Below are positions 54,734 to 64,000 of a DNA stretch of 64,000 bases, one piece after another. A model generated the notes under the pieces. That model searched no databases, was not told the DNA's origin, and saw only the letters and a list, made by a program, of their open reading frames with translations. Numbering within the stretch: position 1 is the stretch's first letter; every line of letters starts with the position of its first letter. The stretch is from Mucilaginibacter gossypii (GTDB lineage Bacteria > Bacteroidota > Bacteroidia > Sphingobacteriales > Sphingobacteriaceae), in the NCBI RefSeq assembly GCF_900100945.1, contig NZ_FNCG01000009.1, positions 62,001 to 126,000 of the forward strand, read 5' to 3'. The position numbers were made by a program, and so were the translations under genes.

Positions 54734-57700
54734 ATGCGTAAAGTTGTCTTGTTTTTTCTGATTAATCTTCTGTATGTCAGTGTTGTGAACGCGCAGGCTC
54801 CGGTAACTTTTCCAGCTAACGATGCAAGGAATTTTGCATTAAAATCATATACCACTCATGATGGCCTGCCATCTGAAAATGTAACAGTGGCACTTAAAGA
54901 CAGCCGGGGGTATATGTGGATAGGGACGGATAACGGGCTTTGTAAGTTTGACGGCTACACTTTTGAAAGTTTAGTGAATATTCCCGGAAACACTGCGAGT
55001 ATAAGTTCAAATTTTATCAGTGCGCTGGCCGAAGACAAGAACGGAAAGATATGGGTTGGCACCATGGACGGCTTAAACATTTTAGATCCCAATACTGAGA
55101 AGTTTGAACGATTTTATCATAGCGATAAGATCAAAGAGTCGGTAAGTAATAATAAGATTTTTTCGATCTTCTGCGACAGAGAAGGAACAATATGGATAGG
55201 TACGGATGATGGTTTTAATCAATATGTGTCAAATAAGCGATCTTTTGTTAGTTATAAACCCAATCAGAATGATCGATTTTCAATAAAAGGCAAGTCGGTA
55301 AATGCAATTGTTGAGGATGATAAAAAAAACCTGTGGCTGGGAAACTGGAATGGTGGATTAAATAAATTCGATAAGGTAAGTAAACATTTCAGCAATTATC
55401 CGCAGACTGAATCTCAGCTTAAAAAAAGCCCCAATGATATTTGGAGCCTTTTTTACGATCAAAAAAAAGGTTGCATTTGGGTGGGTACCTATTGGAGCGG
55501 CCTTTTTTGTTTTAATCCTAAAAACCAGCAATATACCCGGTTTTCAAGTCACGATAATATCAACGTAGGAGCTTTTAGCATTGATAAGGCTAATGACTCC
55601 ACCTTAGTTGTTGGAAGTAACGGCGGGTTCTATTTTATAAATAAGGGTAATGGCCAATGGCGAAAGATTGGCGATATTAATAGTACTGCGGATGGATATG
55701 TTTATAATGATGGGGCCGGTATTATGTGGCTTTGTGGCAAAGACGCCTTAACAAAAGTTGATTTTACACAATATAAATTCCGTTTCATCCCCTTATCAAT
55801 CGCGCCCCGCGAAGCAAAAAGTATGTTATTGCAAGGCAATATGTTGTGGCTGGCTACCAACGAAGGGCTTTATAAGTTTGATTTACTGAAGAAGACGACA
55901 AAGTTATATCAACATACCAATAATCCCTCAAGTATCAGCAGTAACCAGGTTGGTAAAATATATTTGGACAATGAGGGGGCGCTATGGGCAGCAACCGAAA
56001 ATGGGTTCGATAAATTTGACAGCAGCAATAATAGGTTTATCCATCATTTTCACCATTCGGCCCTGAGTAATTTTTTTAACGAAGATGTTTTCAGGGATAT
56101 TCTTGAAGTAAGGCCTCATGAATATTGGCTCGCCACAGATGCCGGTTTAAAGATTTACTATGAAGAAACACGGCAATTTAAACATTATTATAATGACGAC
56201 AGAAACCTCAATTCAATTGCCAGTAACCATATTTATAATCTTTTAAAAGATAGCAAAGGCAATGTATGGATCGGAACAAGTGGAAACGGTGTTGATCGTT
56301 TTGATCCTAAAACCGGGATTTTTCACCACTATACGTATAATGATAAAATTGCAAGCAGCCTCAGTAATAATATTGTGCATTGCATATTTGAGGATAGCAA
56401 AAAGAATATCTGGATCTGCACAGCCGACGGGTTGAACAAATATGCTCCGGAAACCGATTCTTTTATTATTTATTCACGTAAAAGCGGATTTGTAAGCAAC
56501 GTTTTCAACAGTGTGGTTGAAGATGAGGTGGGAAATCTTTGGATCAATTCTGCCACGGGGGTATCAAAGTTTACGCCCCAACCATTATCCATAATTAATT
56601 TTGATGAGGGCGACGGCGTATTTTCGCATTCGCTTATTTACAAAGCGGCAGATGGGCAAATTTATTTAGGGGGAAATTCAGGTGTAGTGGTATTCGATCC
56701 TTCAAAAATCAAGTTGAACGATAAAATCCCAGAGGTTTACTTTACCGATTTTCAGGTGTTTAATAAATCTGTAAAACCCGGTGCTGATTCACCATTGAAA
56801 AGACCTGTTGGTACAGCAGATACTGCCTTTCTTAACTATGATCAAAATGTATTTTCAATTGAATTTGTTTCGCTTAATTATACTCATCCGGAAAAAAATA
56901 GTTATAGGTATAAACTGGAAGGCTTTGACGAAAAATGGAATTTTAACGGTAACCAACGAAGGGTTACTTACACCAACCTTAATCCCGGAACTTATAGATT
57001 CAAAGTTATAGCAAGTAATAATGATGGTATCTGGAACAAGACGCCCAAATCCCTGATCATCATTATTTCGCCGCCATGGTACCGTACCTGGTGGGCATAT
57101 ACAATTTATACCATAATCATTGGCGGGGTAATTTACCTGTATCTTTTATACCGGGACCGTCAGGCTAAATTAAAATATGAAATCCAGATAGCTCACTATG
57201 AAAGCGAAAAGGAAAAGGAGCTCAGCGAACGAAAGCTCGCCTTCTTTACCAATATTTCGCATGAGTTCAGAACACCATTAACGTTGATCATTAATCCTAT
57301 TAAGGAACTTTTATATAATGAAAAGAAGGCGGTAGATACCTCCAATTTAACCATTGTTTACAGGAACGCACGCCGGTTATTAGGTTTAGTAGATCAGTTG
57401 CTGCTTTTCAAAAAGGCCGAATCGGAATCTGATCAATTGAGGATAAGTAATGTTAATATAATCGATTTATGCAGGGAGGTTTATTTATGCTTTGTACATG
57501 AAGCAAAAAGAAAACACATTCAACTTGAATTCATATCACCAACCGATTGTTTGAATGTTTATATCGACCGGGAAAAAACAGAGATCGTGCTGTTTAACTT
57601 GCTCTCAAACGCGATGAAGTTCACTCCAAAACTCGGTAGAATTCGTGTTTGTGCAGGGGAATTTGAACAGACAGTTTCAATAATCGTTGAGGATACCGGC

Positions 57701-58849
57701 TGTGGAATCCCACCTGAAGTTGGCGAAAGACTTTTTAGCCGGTTTTACCAGGTGTCTGATTTGGCCAGTACGTCAAACGGAGGGTTTGGCCTTGGACTTT
57801 ATCTTGTTAAAAATTTTGTAGAGCGTCAGGCCGGAACTGTTGAATATCACAGCGAAGCGGGAAAAGGGACAGCTTTTACAATCACTTTAAAAAAAGGGAA
57901 ATCGCATTTAAAAGATCAGATCATCTCAGAACATCCAACAGCTACTTCTGAGTTTTTAAAAGAGTTGATCGATTCTGAAACTACAGCCAATGATATAGTA
58001 CCCGCAGCAGATCAGGGTGAGGAAGTAATAGTGTCTGACCTCAAAACACTGTTAATCATCGATGACCATGAGGATATGAGAGAGTATCTCCGCCAGATAT
58101 TTAAACTTGAATATAATGTTCTTGTAGCGCCAAATGGTGAGGATGGAATCAAAATTATTAATGAGCAGTGGCCGGATATAGTCATATGCGATGTGATGAT
58201 GCAGGGCATGACCGGGATAGAAGTTTGCGCCGCTATTAAAGAGAATATGACAACATCTCATGTTCCCGTTATCTTATTAACCGCCAGTGCATCAAATGAA
58301 ATTAAACTAAAAGGTATTGAAGGAGGCGCCGACGATTATATTGGAAAACCTTTTGACAAAGACATCCTGAAAGCACGGGTTAGCGGGTTGCTTAAAAGCC
58401 GAAACACACTTCAGCAATACTTTTATAATGAAATTACGCTGAACAACAACCCGCACACTATCTCTATCGAGTACAAAAGATTTCTGGATTCCTGTATCCG
58501 CATTGTGGAAGATCATATAACTGATCCTGATTTTAATCTGCAATCCTTAGCCTCCGAATTAAATATGTCTTATTCGGGCATCTACAAAAAAATCAAAATG
58601 ATTTCAGGGCAGCCAGCCAATAGCTTCATAAGAGCTATCAGATTGCGAAAAGCCGCACAGCTATTTGTTCACAGCGATTTAAATATACTGGAAACCGCTT
58701 ACGCTGTTGGAATAAAAGATATAAAATATTTTCGTGAGCAGTTTAAGAAAGTGTTTGATTTAAAACCTTCTGAATACATCAAAAAATTCAGGAAGAATTT
58801 TAAAAACGCCATGGTTTACCAGGGGAGCGAAAGGAAAATAAACCTGTAA
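54734..58849 (+). CDS. Hybrid two-component sensor/response regulator (HTCS)
   Basis: This 1,371-residue one-protein signalling system has a signal peptide (1-20). About fourteen beta-propeller repeats of the Reg_prop type follow (GYMWIGTDNGLCKFDG, GKIWVGTMDGLNI and others), then a Y_Y_Y domain around 700-770 and a membrane helix about 785-807. The HisKA domain has its His in FFTNISHEFRTP (near 843), and the ATPase domain is at about 950-1053 (DTGCGIPPE, GGFGLGLYLV). The receiver domain is at about 1103-1220 (Asp near 1152 in VICDVMMQGMTG), and the AraC DNA-binding domain at about 1270-1365. It senses an oligosaccharide in the periplasm and activates the neighbouring SusCD/GH genes. All phosphorelay residues look intact. 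Confidence 0.96.
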   Translation: MRKVVLFFLINLLYVSVVNAQAPVTFPANDARNFALKSYTTHDGLPSENVTVALKDSRGYMWIGTDNGLCKFDGYTFESLVNIPGNTASISSNFISALAEDKNGKIWVGTMDGLNILDPNTEKFERFYHSDKIKESVSNNKIFSIFCDREGTIWIGTDDGFNQYVSNKRSFVSYKPNQNDRFSIKGKSVNAIVEDDKKNLWLGNWNGGLNKFDKVSKHFSNYPQTESQLKKSPNDIWSLFYDQKKGCIWVGTYWSGLFCFNPKNQQYTRFSSHDNINVGAFSIDKANDSTLVVGSNGGFYFINKGNGQWRKIGDINSTADGYVYNDGAGIMWLCGKDALTKVDFTQYKFRFIPLSIAPREAKSMLLQGNMLWLATNEGLYKFDLLKKTTKLYQHTNNPSSISSNQVGKIYLDNEGALWAATENGFDKFDSSNNRFIHHFHHSALSNFFNEDVFRDILEVRPHEYWLATDAGLKIYYEETRQFKHYYNDDRNLNSIASNHIYNLLKDSKGNVWIGTSGNGVDRFDPKTGIFHHYTYNDKIASSLSNNIVHCIFEDSKKNIWICTADGLNKYAPETDSFIIYSRKSGFVSNVFNSVVEDEVGNLWINSATGVSKFTPQPLSIINFDEGDGVFSHSLIYKAADGQIYLGGNSGVVVFDPSKIKLNDKIPEVYFTDFQVFNKSVKPGADSPLKRPVGTADTAFLNYDQNVFSIEFVSLNYTHPEKNSYRYKLEGFDEKWNFNGNQRRVTYTNLNPGTYRFKVIASNNDGIWNKTPKSLIIIISPPWYRTWWAYTIYTIIIGGVIYLYLLYRDRQAKLKYEIQIAHYESEKEKELSERKLAFFTNISHEFRTPLTLIINPIKELLYNEKKAVDTSNLTIVYRNARRLLGLVDQLLLFKKAESESDQLRISNVNIIDLCREVYLCFVHEAKRKHIQLEFISPTDCLNVYIDREKTEIVLFNLLSNAMKFTPKLGRIRVCAGEFEQTVSIIVEDTGCGIPPEVGERLFSRFYQVSDLASTSNGGFGLGLYLVKNFVERQAGTVEYHSEAGKGTAFTITLKKGKSHLKDQIISEHPTATSEFLKELIDSETTANDIVPAADQGEEVIVSDLKTLLIIDDHEDMREYLRQIFKLEYNVLVAPNGEDGIKIINEQWPDIVICDVMMQGMTGIEVCAAIKENMTTSHVPVILLTASASNEIKLKGIEGGADDYIGKPFDKDILKARVSGLLKSRNTLQQYFYNEITLNNNPHTISIEYKRFLDSCIRIVEDHITDPDFNLQSLASELNMSYSGIYKKIKMISGQPANSFIRAIRLRKAAQLFVHSDLNILETAYAVGIKDIKYFREQFKKVFDLKPSEYIKKFRKNFKNAMVYQGSERKINL

Positions 58850-59165
58850 TACCTGTCTTGTTTATCCTTTTTTGAAAAGTTAAACTTAATCTTAGCCGGT
58901 AAGTTATTGGCTATTTTAAACCTATCCCGGCTCGTATGCATTTGACTATACTTTACTTTTTGATTTTTTGAAGAAGTAATATTATAAAAAGTCGTCCGGT
59001 AAACCGTTTCCCAACGGAAAAGCAAAACATTACTGCTTACTTAATCTTATACGCATTATAGGAAACGTGATGAATATTATGTAGTAAGGTTCCGGACAGC
59101 CGGGTTCTAAAGGCAAGAATAATTTTAGGTTAAACAGCGGTTTACTTCTGAAAAGCACACAAAAA

Positions 59166-59184
59166 AGGGCCTTTTTGAGGCCCT
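59166..59184 (-). terminator. Terminator of the GH127 gene
   Basis: AGGGCCT and AGGCCCT form a 7-bp stem with a 5-base loop, followed on the minus strand by TTTTTT. It lies about 87 bp past the GH127 stop. The remaining gap 58850-59165 holds nothing recognisable. Confidence 0.75.
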
Positions 59185-59271
59185 GATAGTATTTATATGT
59201 ATCGAATAAATTTTACCGGACAATAGTGAACCGATCCCGTTATTGCAACACTTTGGAACGGATTTAAGCCC

Positions 59272-61620
59272 TCAATTATTCAAAAGTCGTATTTCATAAA
59301 CAGGCCCGGCCATTGCACCCTTATCCGCCTGAAATTTTACCCGAAGACTTTGGTCTGCGTTGTATTTCAAATCTACGGGCAGGTCATATTCAACGGTATA
59401 AAAAGCGTCACGTTTACCGTCCTTTAAATCAACTTTCACCAGTTCCTGCTCATTTAGAAAAATGCTGAATTTATGGTTCCTTTCCGTCCCAAAATACGTA
59501 ACACTAATCTTTTTTGCTGCTTTATCTTTATCAGTCAGCTTATAGCTAAACCAGCCTGTAGCAGCCCTGAAGTGCCTGTTGAAATTAACATCGGCAAAAG
59601 AATTTTCCTTTTCCATGAAATGATCTGATTCAGGCTGTTGCTCACCCGGAGTCAGCATATCGATGGTATTAGCAGCCAGTTTTGCTTCCTTCGCATCCTC
59701 CTCCGCTAACTTAGCCTGCAATTCGCCGAAGCCTTTGGCTGATTCTTTTCGCCAGTACACAACATAGCGTGCATCCTGGATCTTGTAAAACGGCACCAGC
59801 TTCAGGTTTCGGTATTTAGCCGGGTAAATTAACCGCACGGCAGTGAAGGACATTGGTTTATTTTTATCAGCAACTATCATCGGGGCATCATCAGCAGAAT
59901 CGCTTACAAAAACCGGCATATCAGTAAGCTTATAAAGGTTACCCGCAGCAACATGCCCCATCCTGCCATCATCAGCCTCACGGCCTTTTTGGGCAATTGT
60001 ATCAATCACTGAAGCAAGTACGATGGGCCCGTGCAGCACGGCTTCATAATTAGAGCCGTCAGGAAGTTTCTCCGTCGTTGTCTGCATCGGTAATTGGACG
60101 GTGATGACATCTCCTTTCCTCCATTTTCTTTTTAGCTGCACATATGATAACGGCTGAGCTGTAACTTGAACAGGCCGGCCATTGATGTTAATTGAAAGCG
60201 CGCTGGCCTTTACCCATGATGGGTACCTGATGTTTATCCCGAATGCGCTATTGCCAGTCTTCAAAATCTTCAGCCTTGTTGTTTCCTTGTCAGGGAACCC
60301 TGTTTCCTGCCTCATTTGCAAGCCTTTTTGCTTCCATATAAGTTGTGATGGAATAAACAGATTAACATATAGCTCATTATCTGAATGGCTGTAGATCATT
60401 TCACCATACTTTGAATGATTTTCCATCCCGGAGCCAACGCAGCACCACATGCTTGTTTGTGGCTGGGAGTAAACCCTGTAATGCCCGGGGCGCATTGGAG
60501 TAAAGTAAACAAAACCACCCTTCCCCGGCCGTTGGGTTGTAAGGATATGATTATACAACGCCCGTTCGTAATAATCGATATACGCAATATCCGGATTTGA
60601 CATGTACAGATCTTCGGTAAGCTTAAGCATGTTATAGGTATTGCATGTTTCGGGTCCTTCAACACTGGAAATCATGGTTGAGAAATCTGTAGCAGGGTTA
60701 AAATGTTCCCTTACGCTGTTACCACCTGTTGCTACCGACCGATGATGTACCACGGTTTGCCAAAAGAACGTCGCAGCATGATTGTAAGCGGTATCACCGC
60801 TGTAATCAGCAATCCGCTTAAAACCTATCACTTTGGGGATCTGCGTATTTGCATGTAAATTATCCAGTTTATCCTGACCTTTTTCAAGCGGTTGAAGGAG
60901 AGCCTGGTGAGAGAAACTGTAGGCCGCGTCAAGGTATTTCTTTTCCCCGGTGATGCCGTATACATCTGCCAGTACCTCATTGACGCCTCCATGCTCATTC
61001 CCAAGCAGTTGCTGCATTTGTGACTGGCTAAGTGCAGTACTGATGTTGTAAAACCAGTCTGCCAGTTTAATCAGCATGACTTTTGCTGTTTGGTTATTTT
61101 CATACAGCCAGGCATCGCGCAGGCCGGCAAATACTTTATGAATATTATAAAAAGGCACCCATTTCTTATTGAAATCTGTAAAATCACCCTTCATCACCTG
61201 GGGCCAAAGTTCGCGGCTTCCAGGCACGCCACCCAAATATCCGTCACCGTTTTTGTCCTGGCACAATTTAAGCTCATTGATCATGTAATCAAGGCGCTGG
61301 CGTATACGGTTATCACCTGTAGAAGCATACATCATAGCCAGGGCAGAAAGATAGTGCCCGCCGATATGCCCATCCAGGCCTGAGTTTTCCCAGTTTGTAT
61401 AGCTTTTAGCTTTTTGTGGCAGCCCCGCCTCCCTTCTAAAAGGCGCAAGCAGGCGGTCGGGCTGCAGGGCAAGCATATAATTGAGGTCTGTCTGCTCCTG
61501 TTCTTTAAAAATCCCCGGTAATAGCTTGACATCCCCTAGAGGGAAGCTTTTGACAACTTGCTTTTGTTGCGCCCACAGCAAAAATGGGCTAAGAATTGAT
61601 AAAAAAGCGATGCGTTTCAT
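59272..61620 (-). CDS. GH127-family glycosidase (beta-L-arabinofuranosidase type)
   Basis: The ATG at 61620 gives a clean signal peptide (RIAFLSILSPFLLWAQ); an upstream start at 61650 is less likely. The 782-residue protein matches GH127/DUF1680: HIGGHYLSALAMMYASTG, WVPFYNIHKVFAGLRDAW and GGNSVREHF. The zinc-binding set consists of Glu-Thr-Cys in VEGPETCNTYNM (around 323-325) and the double Cys in SMWCCVGSG (about 392-393). In the characterised enzyme one of these Cys residues is the nucleophile, which is rare among glycosidases. It likely removes arabinofuranose from plant cell-wall glycans. It has its own terminator and lies on the minus strand beside a GH5 gene. Confidence 0.92.
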   Translation of the reverse strand: MKRIAFLSILSPFLLWAQQKQVVKSFPLGDVKLLPGIFKEQEQTDLNYMLALQPDRLLAPFRREAGLPQKAKSYTNWENSGLDGHIGGHYLSALAMMYASTGDNRIRQRLDYMINELKLCQDKNGDGYLGGVPGSRELWPQVMKGDFTDFNKKWVPFYNIHKVFAGLRDAWLYENNQTAKVMLIKLADWFYNISTALSQSQMQQLLGNEHGGVNEVLADVYGITGEKKYLDAAYSFSHQALLQPLEKGQDKLDNLHANTQIPKVIGFKRIADYSGDTAYNHAATFFWQTVVHHRSVATGGNSVREHFNPATDFSTMISSVEGPETCNTYNMLKLTEDLYMSNPDIAYIDYYERALYNHILTTQRPGKGGFVYFTPMRPGHYRVYSQPQTSMWCCVGSGMENHSKYGEMIYSHSDNELYVNLFIPSQLIWKQKGLQMRQETGFPDKETTRLKILKTGNSAFGINIRYPSWVKASALSININGRPVQVTAQPLSYVQLKRKWRKGDVITVQLPMQTTTEKLPDGSNYEAVLHGPIVLASVIDTIAQKGREADDGRMGHVAAGNLYKLTDMPVFVSDSADDAPMIVADKNKPMSFTAVRLIYPAKYRNLKLVPFYKIQDARYVVYWRKESAKGFGELQAKLAEEDAKEAKLAANTIDMLTPGEQQPESDHFMEKENSFADVNFNRHFRAATGWFSYKLTDKDKAAKKISVTYFGTERNHKFSIFLNEQELVKVDLKDGKRDAFYTVEYDLPVDLKYNADQSLRVKFQADKGAMAGPVYEIRLLNN

Positions 61621-61807
61621 AATTGGGTTTTCGTCGGCAAGATACACCATTAAGTGTTAAAACAACAATAAAAAACTACATCATGGAAAAAGTCCGCTAT
61701 TCTAAGGGGCTGTTTGATAAAGAATGGAAAGTTTTTGTAGGATGCATCGCATACGTTTCCGGGCGGCCTGGCCGATTTAAAGACTAAAAAAGCAATCGAT
61801 GAAAAAC

Positions 61808-61841
61808 AAAAGCCTTTAAATCGCTAAATCTGAAGGCTTTT
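61808..61841. terminator. Terminator hairpin downstream of the second GH5 gene
   Basis: AAAAGCCTT (61808-61816) pairs with AAGGCTTTT (61833-61841) around a 16-base loop. T-rich sequence follows on both strands (TGTTTTTG on plus, GTTTTTC on minus). It lies 62 bp beyond the GH5 stop at 61903. Confidence 0.65.
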
Positions 61842-61902
61842 TGTTTTTGCCTTTTTACCTATCAATAGCCTAAAAAGGCCATAATTCTTTCCAATAGTTA
61901 CA

Positions 61903-63597
61903 TTATATTTTCACAAAACCCCATTGCTGATTACGGTTTCCGGAATAAGTCCATTGCTCAACTGCAATGCCGTTATTAAGTGAAGCTCCGGTAATGTCCA
62001 AAGCCTTCCCACTGTTGGCATTGATAATTTTATAATATCCGTTGTCGGTTAGCTGAATTGACCATTTCTGATTTGCGCCGCCACTGTAGTCCCATAAATC
62101 TATCTGCCCGCCGTCAGCCCCGCTCCAGCCATAAACTTCAAGGCACTTTCCTGTGGCGTGCATAGGCGTTAACCTGTAATAACCACCTCCCGCATCTTCC
62201 ACTTTAAATTGCTGGTTTGCCCCTGCTAAATAGTCCCACTGATCGGCCTGTGTTTGATTAGCAGTGCCCCAGCCGGCAAATTCCAGGGCTTTAAAACTGT
62301 TTCTGCTGTAAATCTGATAAACCTGCCCAACCTGAATCGATGAAGACGTATTGTTTTGCCCGCCCTGTATTACTGCGGCTAAACCTTGTTGATCGGCCGC
62401 TCCGTTAGTTTGCCTGCTCATAAGCCTGAATGCATTATTACCCGTCGCGCCGTCATCAAAATAAAACGGACGCAAGCCATATTGTAATGCTTTATGGGTA
62501 ACATAATTAAGATAATACGCCCTGCCTGCAAGATGCAATGTTAACGCATCTCCCGTCAGTGTTGTGGACCGCCGGATAGCTCCATATTCGCCCAATATCA
62601 CCGGAATGCCCTTGTCAATGAACTTAGACTTCATCAAAGGAAACTCTGCAACTGCATCCGACTCCTCACCATAGGTGGGATTCCTTGAAGCATCCGTTGT
62701 AGAATGGTAGCCATTGCCCCAATAATAGAACATACTGCCCCAGCTTGCATCTGATGACAAACCGGCAAAATTAAAGGGAGTATAATAATGCACTTCAACC
62801 ATCAGTCGATTGGATGCTGGATCTGTAGGCAAGGTATTCATTAAACTGTTGGTATTATCAATGTTAGTACCCGGCCCCTGGATAAGGAGTACCCTGTAAC
62901 TGTTATGCCCACCAGTTGACCGCACCGCATTGACAAACGTTTGGTGATAAGAAAGCAGTACCCCCATTCCCGTAGCATCAGATACTGCAGGTTCATTTGC
63001 GCTGGCAAATATCACATGCTCGTCAAAGCCTCGCATTTGAGTAGCTATTTGTTCCCAAAAGGCTTTTTGTTTGGCACTAACTGCGGCCTGTGCGGCGGTG
63101 GTACAATTGTTCTCCAGCCACCCCCCGTCCCAATGTATGTTCAATATCACATATAAGCCGTCATTAACGCAATATTGAACAACCTGCTGCACCCGGTTAA
63201 GCCACGATTGCTGTATTTGCCCGGTGTTTTGGTCAGAGTACTGGTCCCAATCACAGGGAATACGAATTGCCGTAAAACCGGCTTTCTTTACTCCGTCGAT
63301 AAGTGCCTGTGTAACTAATGGATTGCCCCAGGCAGTTTCTGATCCACTTGCTTCCAGCGTATTACCTATATTCCACCCCAATTGAAACCTTGCTGCAAGC
63401 TGTGCGGCTGTACTGGTTACCCCTGTTTGATCAGGCGCAAGAGGCGACGTATTGTAATTTGGATAACTGGTTATAGCCAATGTTTTAACTGCTTTGGAAA
63501 CAGGCAGCTTAACAACCGGACTGGCAATTTGTTGCTTTTGGCACCGGGTAAACAATAAAATCGCGGCTACGCTGAAAAAACAGTTAAGTGTTCTCAT
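61903..63597 (-). CDS. GH5 endoglucanase-like enzyme with ricin-type lectin domain
   Basis: This 564-residue protein has a lipobox (ILLFTRCQKQQ) and a GH5 catalytic domain at about 65-400: LGWNIGNTLEAS, RIPCDWDQYS, LNIHWDGGWLENN, acid/base Glu in FASANEPAVS, VEVHYYTPFNF, and nucleophile Glu in VILGEYGAIRR. The C-terminal 130 residues form a beta-trefoil lectin domain with repeats FKALEFAGWG, KCLEVYGWSGADGG and KALDITGASLNNG, each with a Gln-x-Trp type end. It should cut beta-glucan, glucomannan or xyloglucan-type chains at the surface. It lies 282 bp upstream of the GH127 start on the same strand. The 403 bp after its start to the window end hold no gene I can see. Confidence 0.93.
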   Translation of the reverse strand: MRTLNCFFSVAAILLFTRCQKQQIASPVVKLPVSKAVKTLAITSYPNYNTSPLAPDQTGVTSTAAQLAARFQLGWNIGNTLEASGSETAWGNPLVTQALIDGVKKAGFTAIRIPCDWDQYSDQNTGQIQQSWLNRVQQVVQYCVNDGLYVILNIHWDGGWLENNCTTAAQAAVSAKQKAFWEQIATQMRGFDEHVIFASANEPAVSDATGMGVLLSYHQTFVNAVRSTGGHNSYRVLLIQGPGTNIDNTNSLMNTLPTDPASNRLMVEVHYYTPFNFAGLSSDASWGSMFYYWGNGYHSTTDASRNPTYGEESDAVAEFPLMKSKFIDKGIPVILGEYGAIRRSTTLTGDALTLHLAGRAYYLNYVTHKALQYGLRPFYFDDGATGNNAFRLMSRQTNGAADQQGLAAVIQGGQNNTSSSIQVGQVYQIYSRNSFKALEFAGWGTANQTQADQWDYLAGANQQFKVEDAGGGYYRLTPMHATGKCLEVYGWSGADGGQIDLWDYSGGANQKWSIQLTDNGYYKIINANSGKALDITGASLNNGIAVEQWTYSGNRNQQWGFVKI

Positions 63598-64000
63598 ATT
63601 TAAATATTAATTGGTTTATAGCAAAAAAAGAACAATTAAACAGAGCGCATAAACAAACGTCATTTTAGCGATTGCGCTTCTGTTTTAAATCAGTGCAGGT
63701 TGTTTTTTGGTTAAAGCCTCTCTTAGGCTATTGGTTTGGGAGCCAAATACATAGGCCGAAAAGGCCACAAAAGTGAATAAATAGGGTACTGAATGTTTAA
63801 TTTAAAAGAAAATATGATACCGGTGACTATAATCTTGAATACTATAGATATAATTCAAGATAAAATATAACGAAAATTATTATCAACTGAGATTAAGACC
63901 CTACTAAAGTAATTTAAATAAAACTAATTCATTTCACTCCTTTAAGTTGTAAATAATAGTAATTTAGTAATATTATTAATACCTCAACCTACTTTAAATG
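63598..64000. other. Gene-free AT-rich end of window
   Basis: No open frame of coding character, hairpin or promoter with correct spacing was found. It probably contains the promoter of the minus-strand GH5 gene. Confidence 0.5.

Noticed and set aside
61683..61787. Plus-strand 34-codon frame (starts MEKVRYSKGLF) before a hairpin
   Set aside because: It reads like coding sequence and another frame continues it (ADLKTKKAIDEKQ), but it is too short and broken to support as a gene; possibly a gene scar.

Overview
The window reads as chromosome of a Bacteroidota bacterium. A soil- or plant-associated Sphingobacteriaceae member (Mucilaginibacter/Pedobacter type) is the likely source; that placement is inference. 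Support: four SusC/SusD pairs, an ECF sigma/FecR pair, a one-protein hybrid two-component sensor, many lipoproteins with a Cys-Lys start, and promoters of the Bacteroidota type (TTTG, about 19 bp, TAnnTTTG). I saw no tRNA, rRNA, CRISPR array or intact insertion sequence.

1-7 kb: an RND efflux pump (inner-membrane permease cut by the left edge, plus its adaptor) faces a TetR regulator across an AT-rich gap that holds an inverted repeat over the likely adaptor promoter. A GNAT acetyltransferase, an outer-membrane barrel protein, a DM13 lipoprotein and a small lipoprotein follow on the minus strand.

7-17 kb: a TetR gene, two closely related alpha/beta hydrolases with an Asp nucleophile, a broken DoxX-like gene, a YdcZ-type membrane protein and a Tat-exported haloacid-dehalogenase-like protein lie on the minus strand. 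Three similar palindromes (consensus ACAGACnrGTCTGT) precede the TetR gene, one hydrolase and the DoxX remnant, which suggests a small local regulon. On the plus strand is a tight five-gene operon: Tat-exported metallophosphoesterase, YceI, diheme cytochrome c, LytS-type kinase, LytTR regulator. A third alpha/beta hydrolase copy nearby is a frameshifted pseudogene.

17-24 kb: an ECF sigma / anti-sigma / SusC with STN domain / SusD unit. It has no enzyme of its own.

24-46 kb: a probable alpha-mannoside locus. On the minus strand are an (alpha/alpha)6-like glycosidase, SusC/SusD, an 18-bp terminator stem, a second SusC/SusD pair, and two surface lipoproteins with C-terminal discoidin-like (DUF5000-type) domains. 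Divergently on the plus strand are a GntR/UTRA regulator, a mannose-6-phosphate isomerase with an unusual N-terminal domain, a GH38 alpha-mannosidase and a sugar-porter MFS transporter. The two outward promoters share a nearly identical 17-bp element over the -7 box, a good candidate for the GntR operator.

46-64 kb: a degraded gene fragment, then a hemicellulose- or pectin-type locus: SusC/SusD, a GH5 with a ricin-type lectin domain, a hybrid two-component sensor/regulator, a GH127 (beta-L-arabinofuranosidase family) and a second GH5 with a ricin-type lectin domain. Hairpin terminators separate most of these units.
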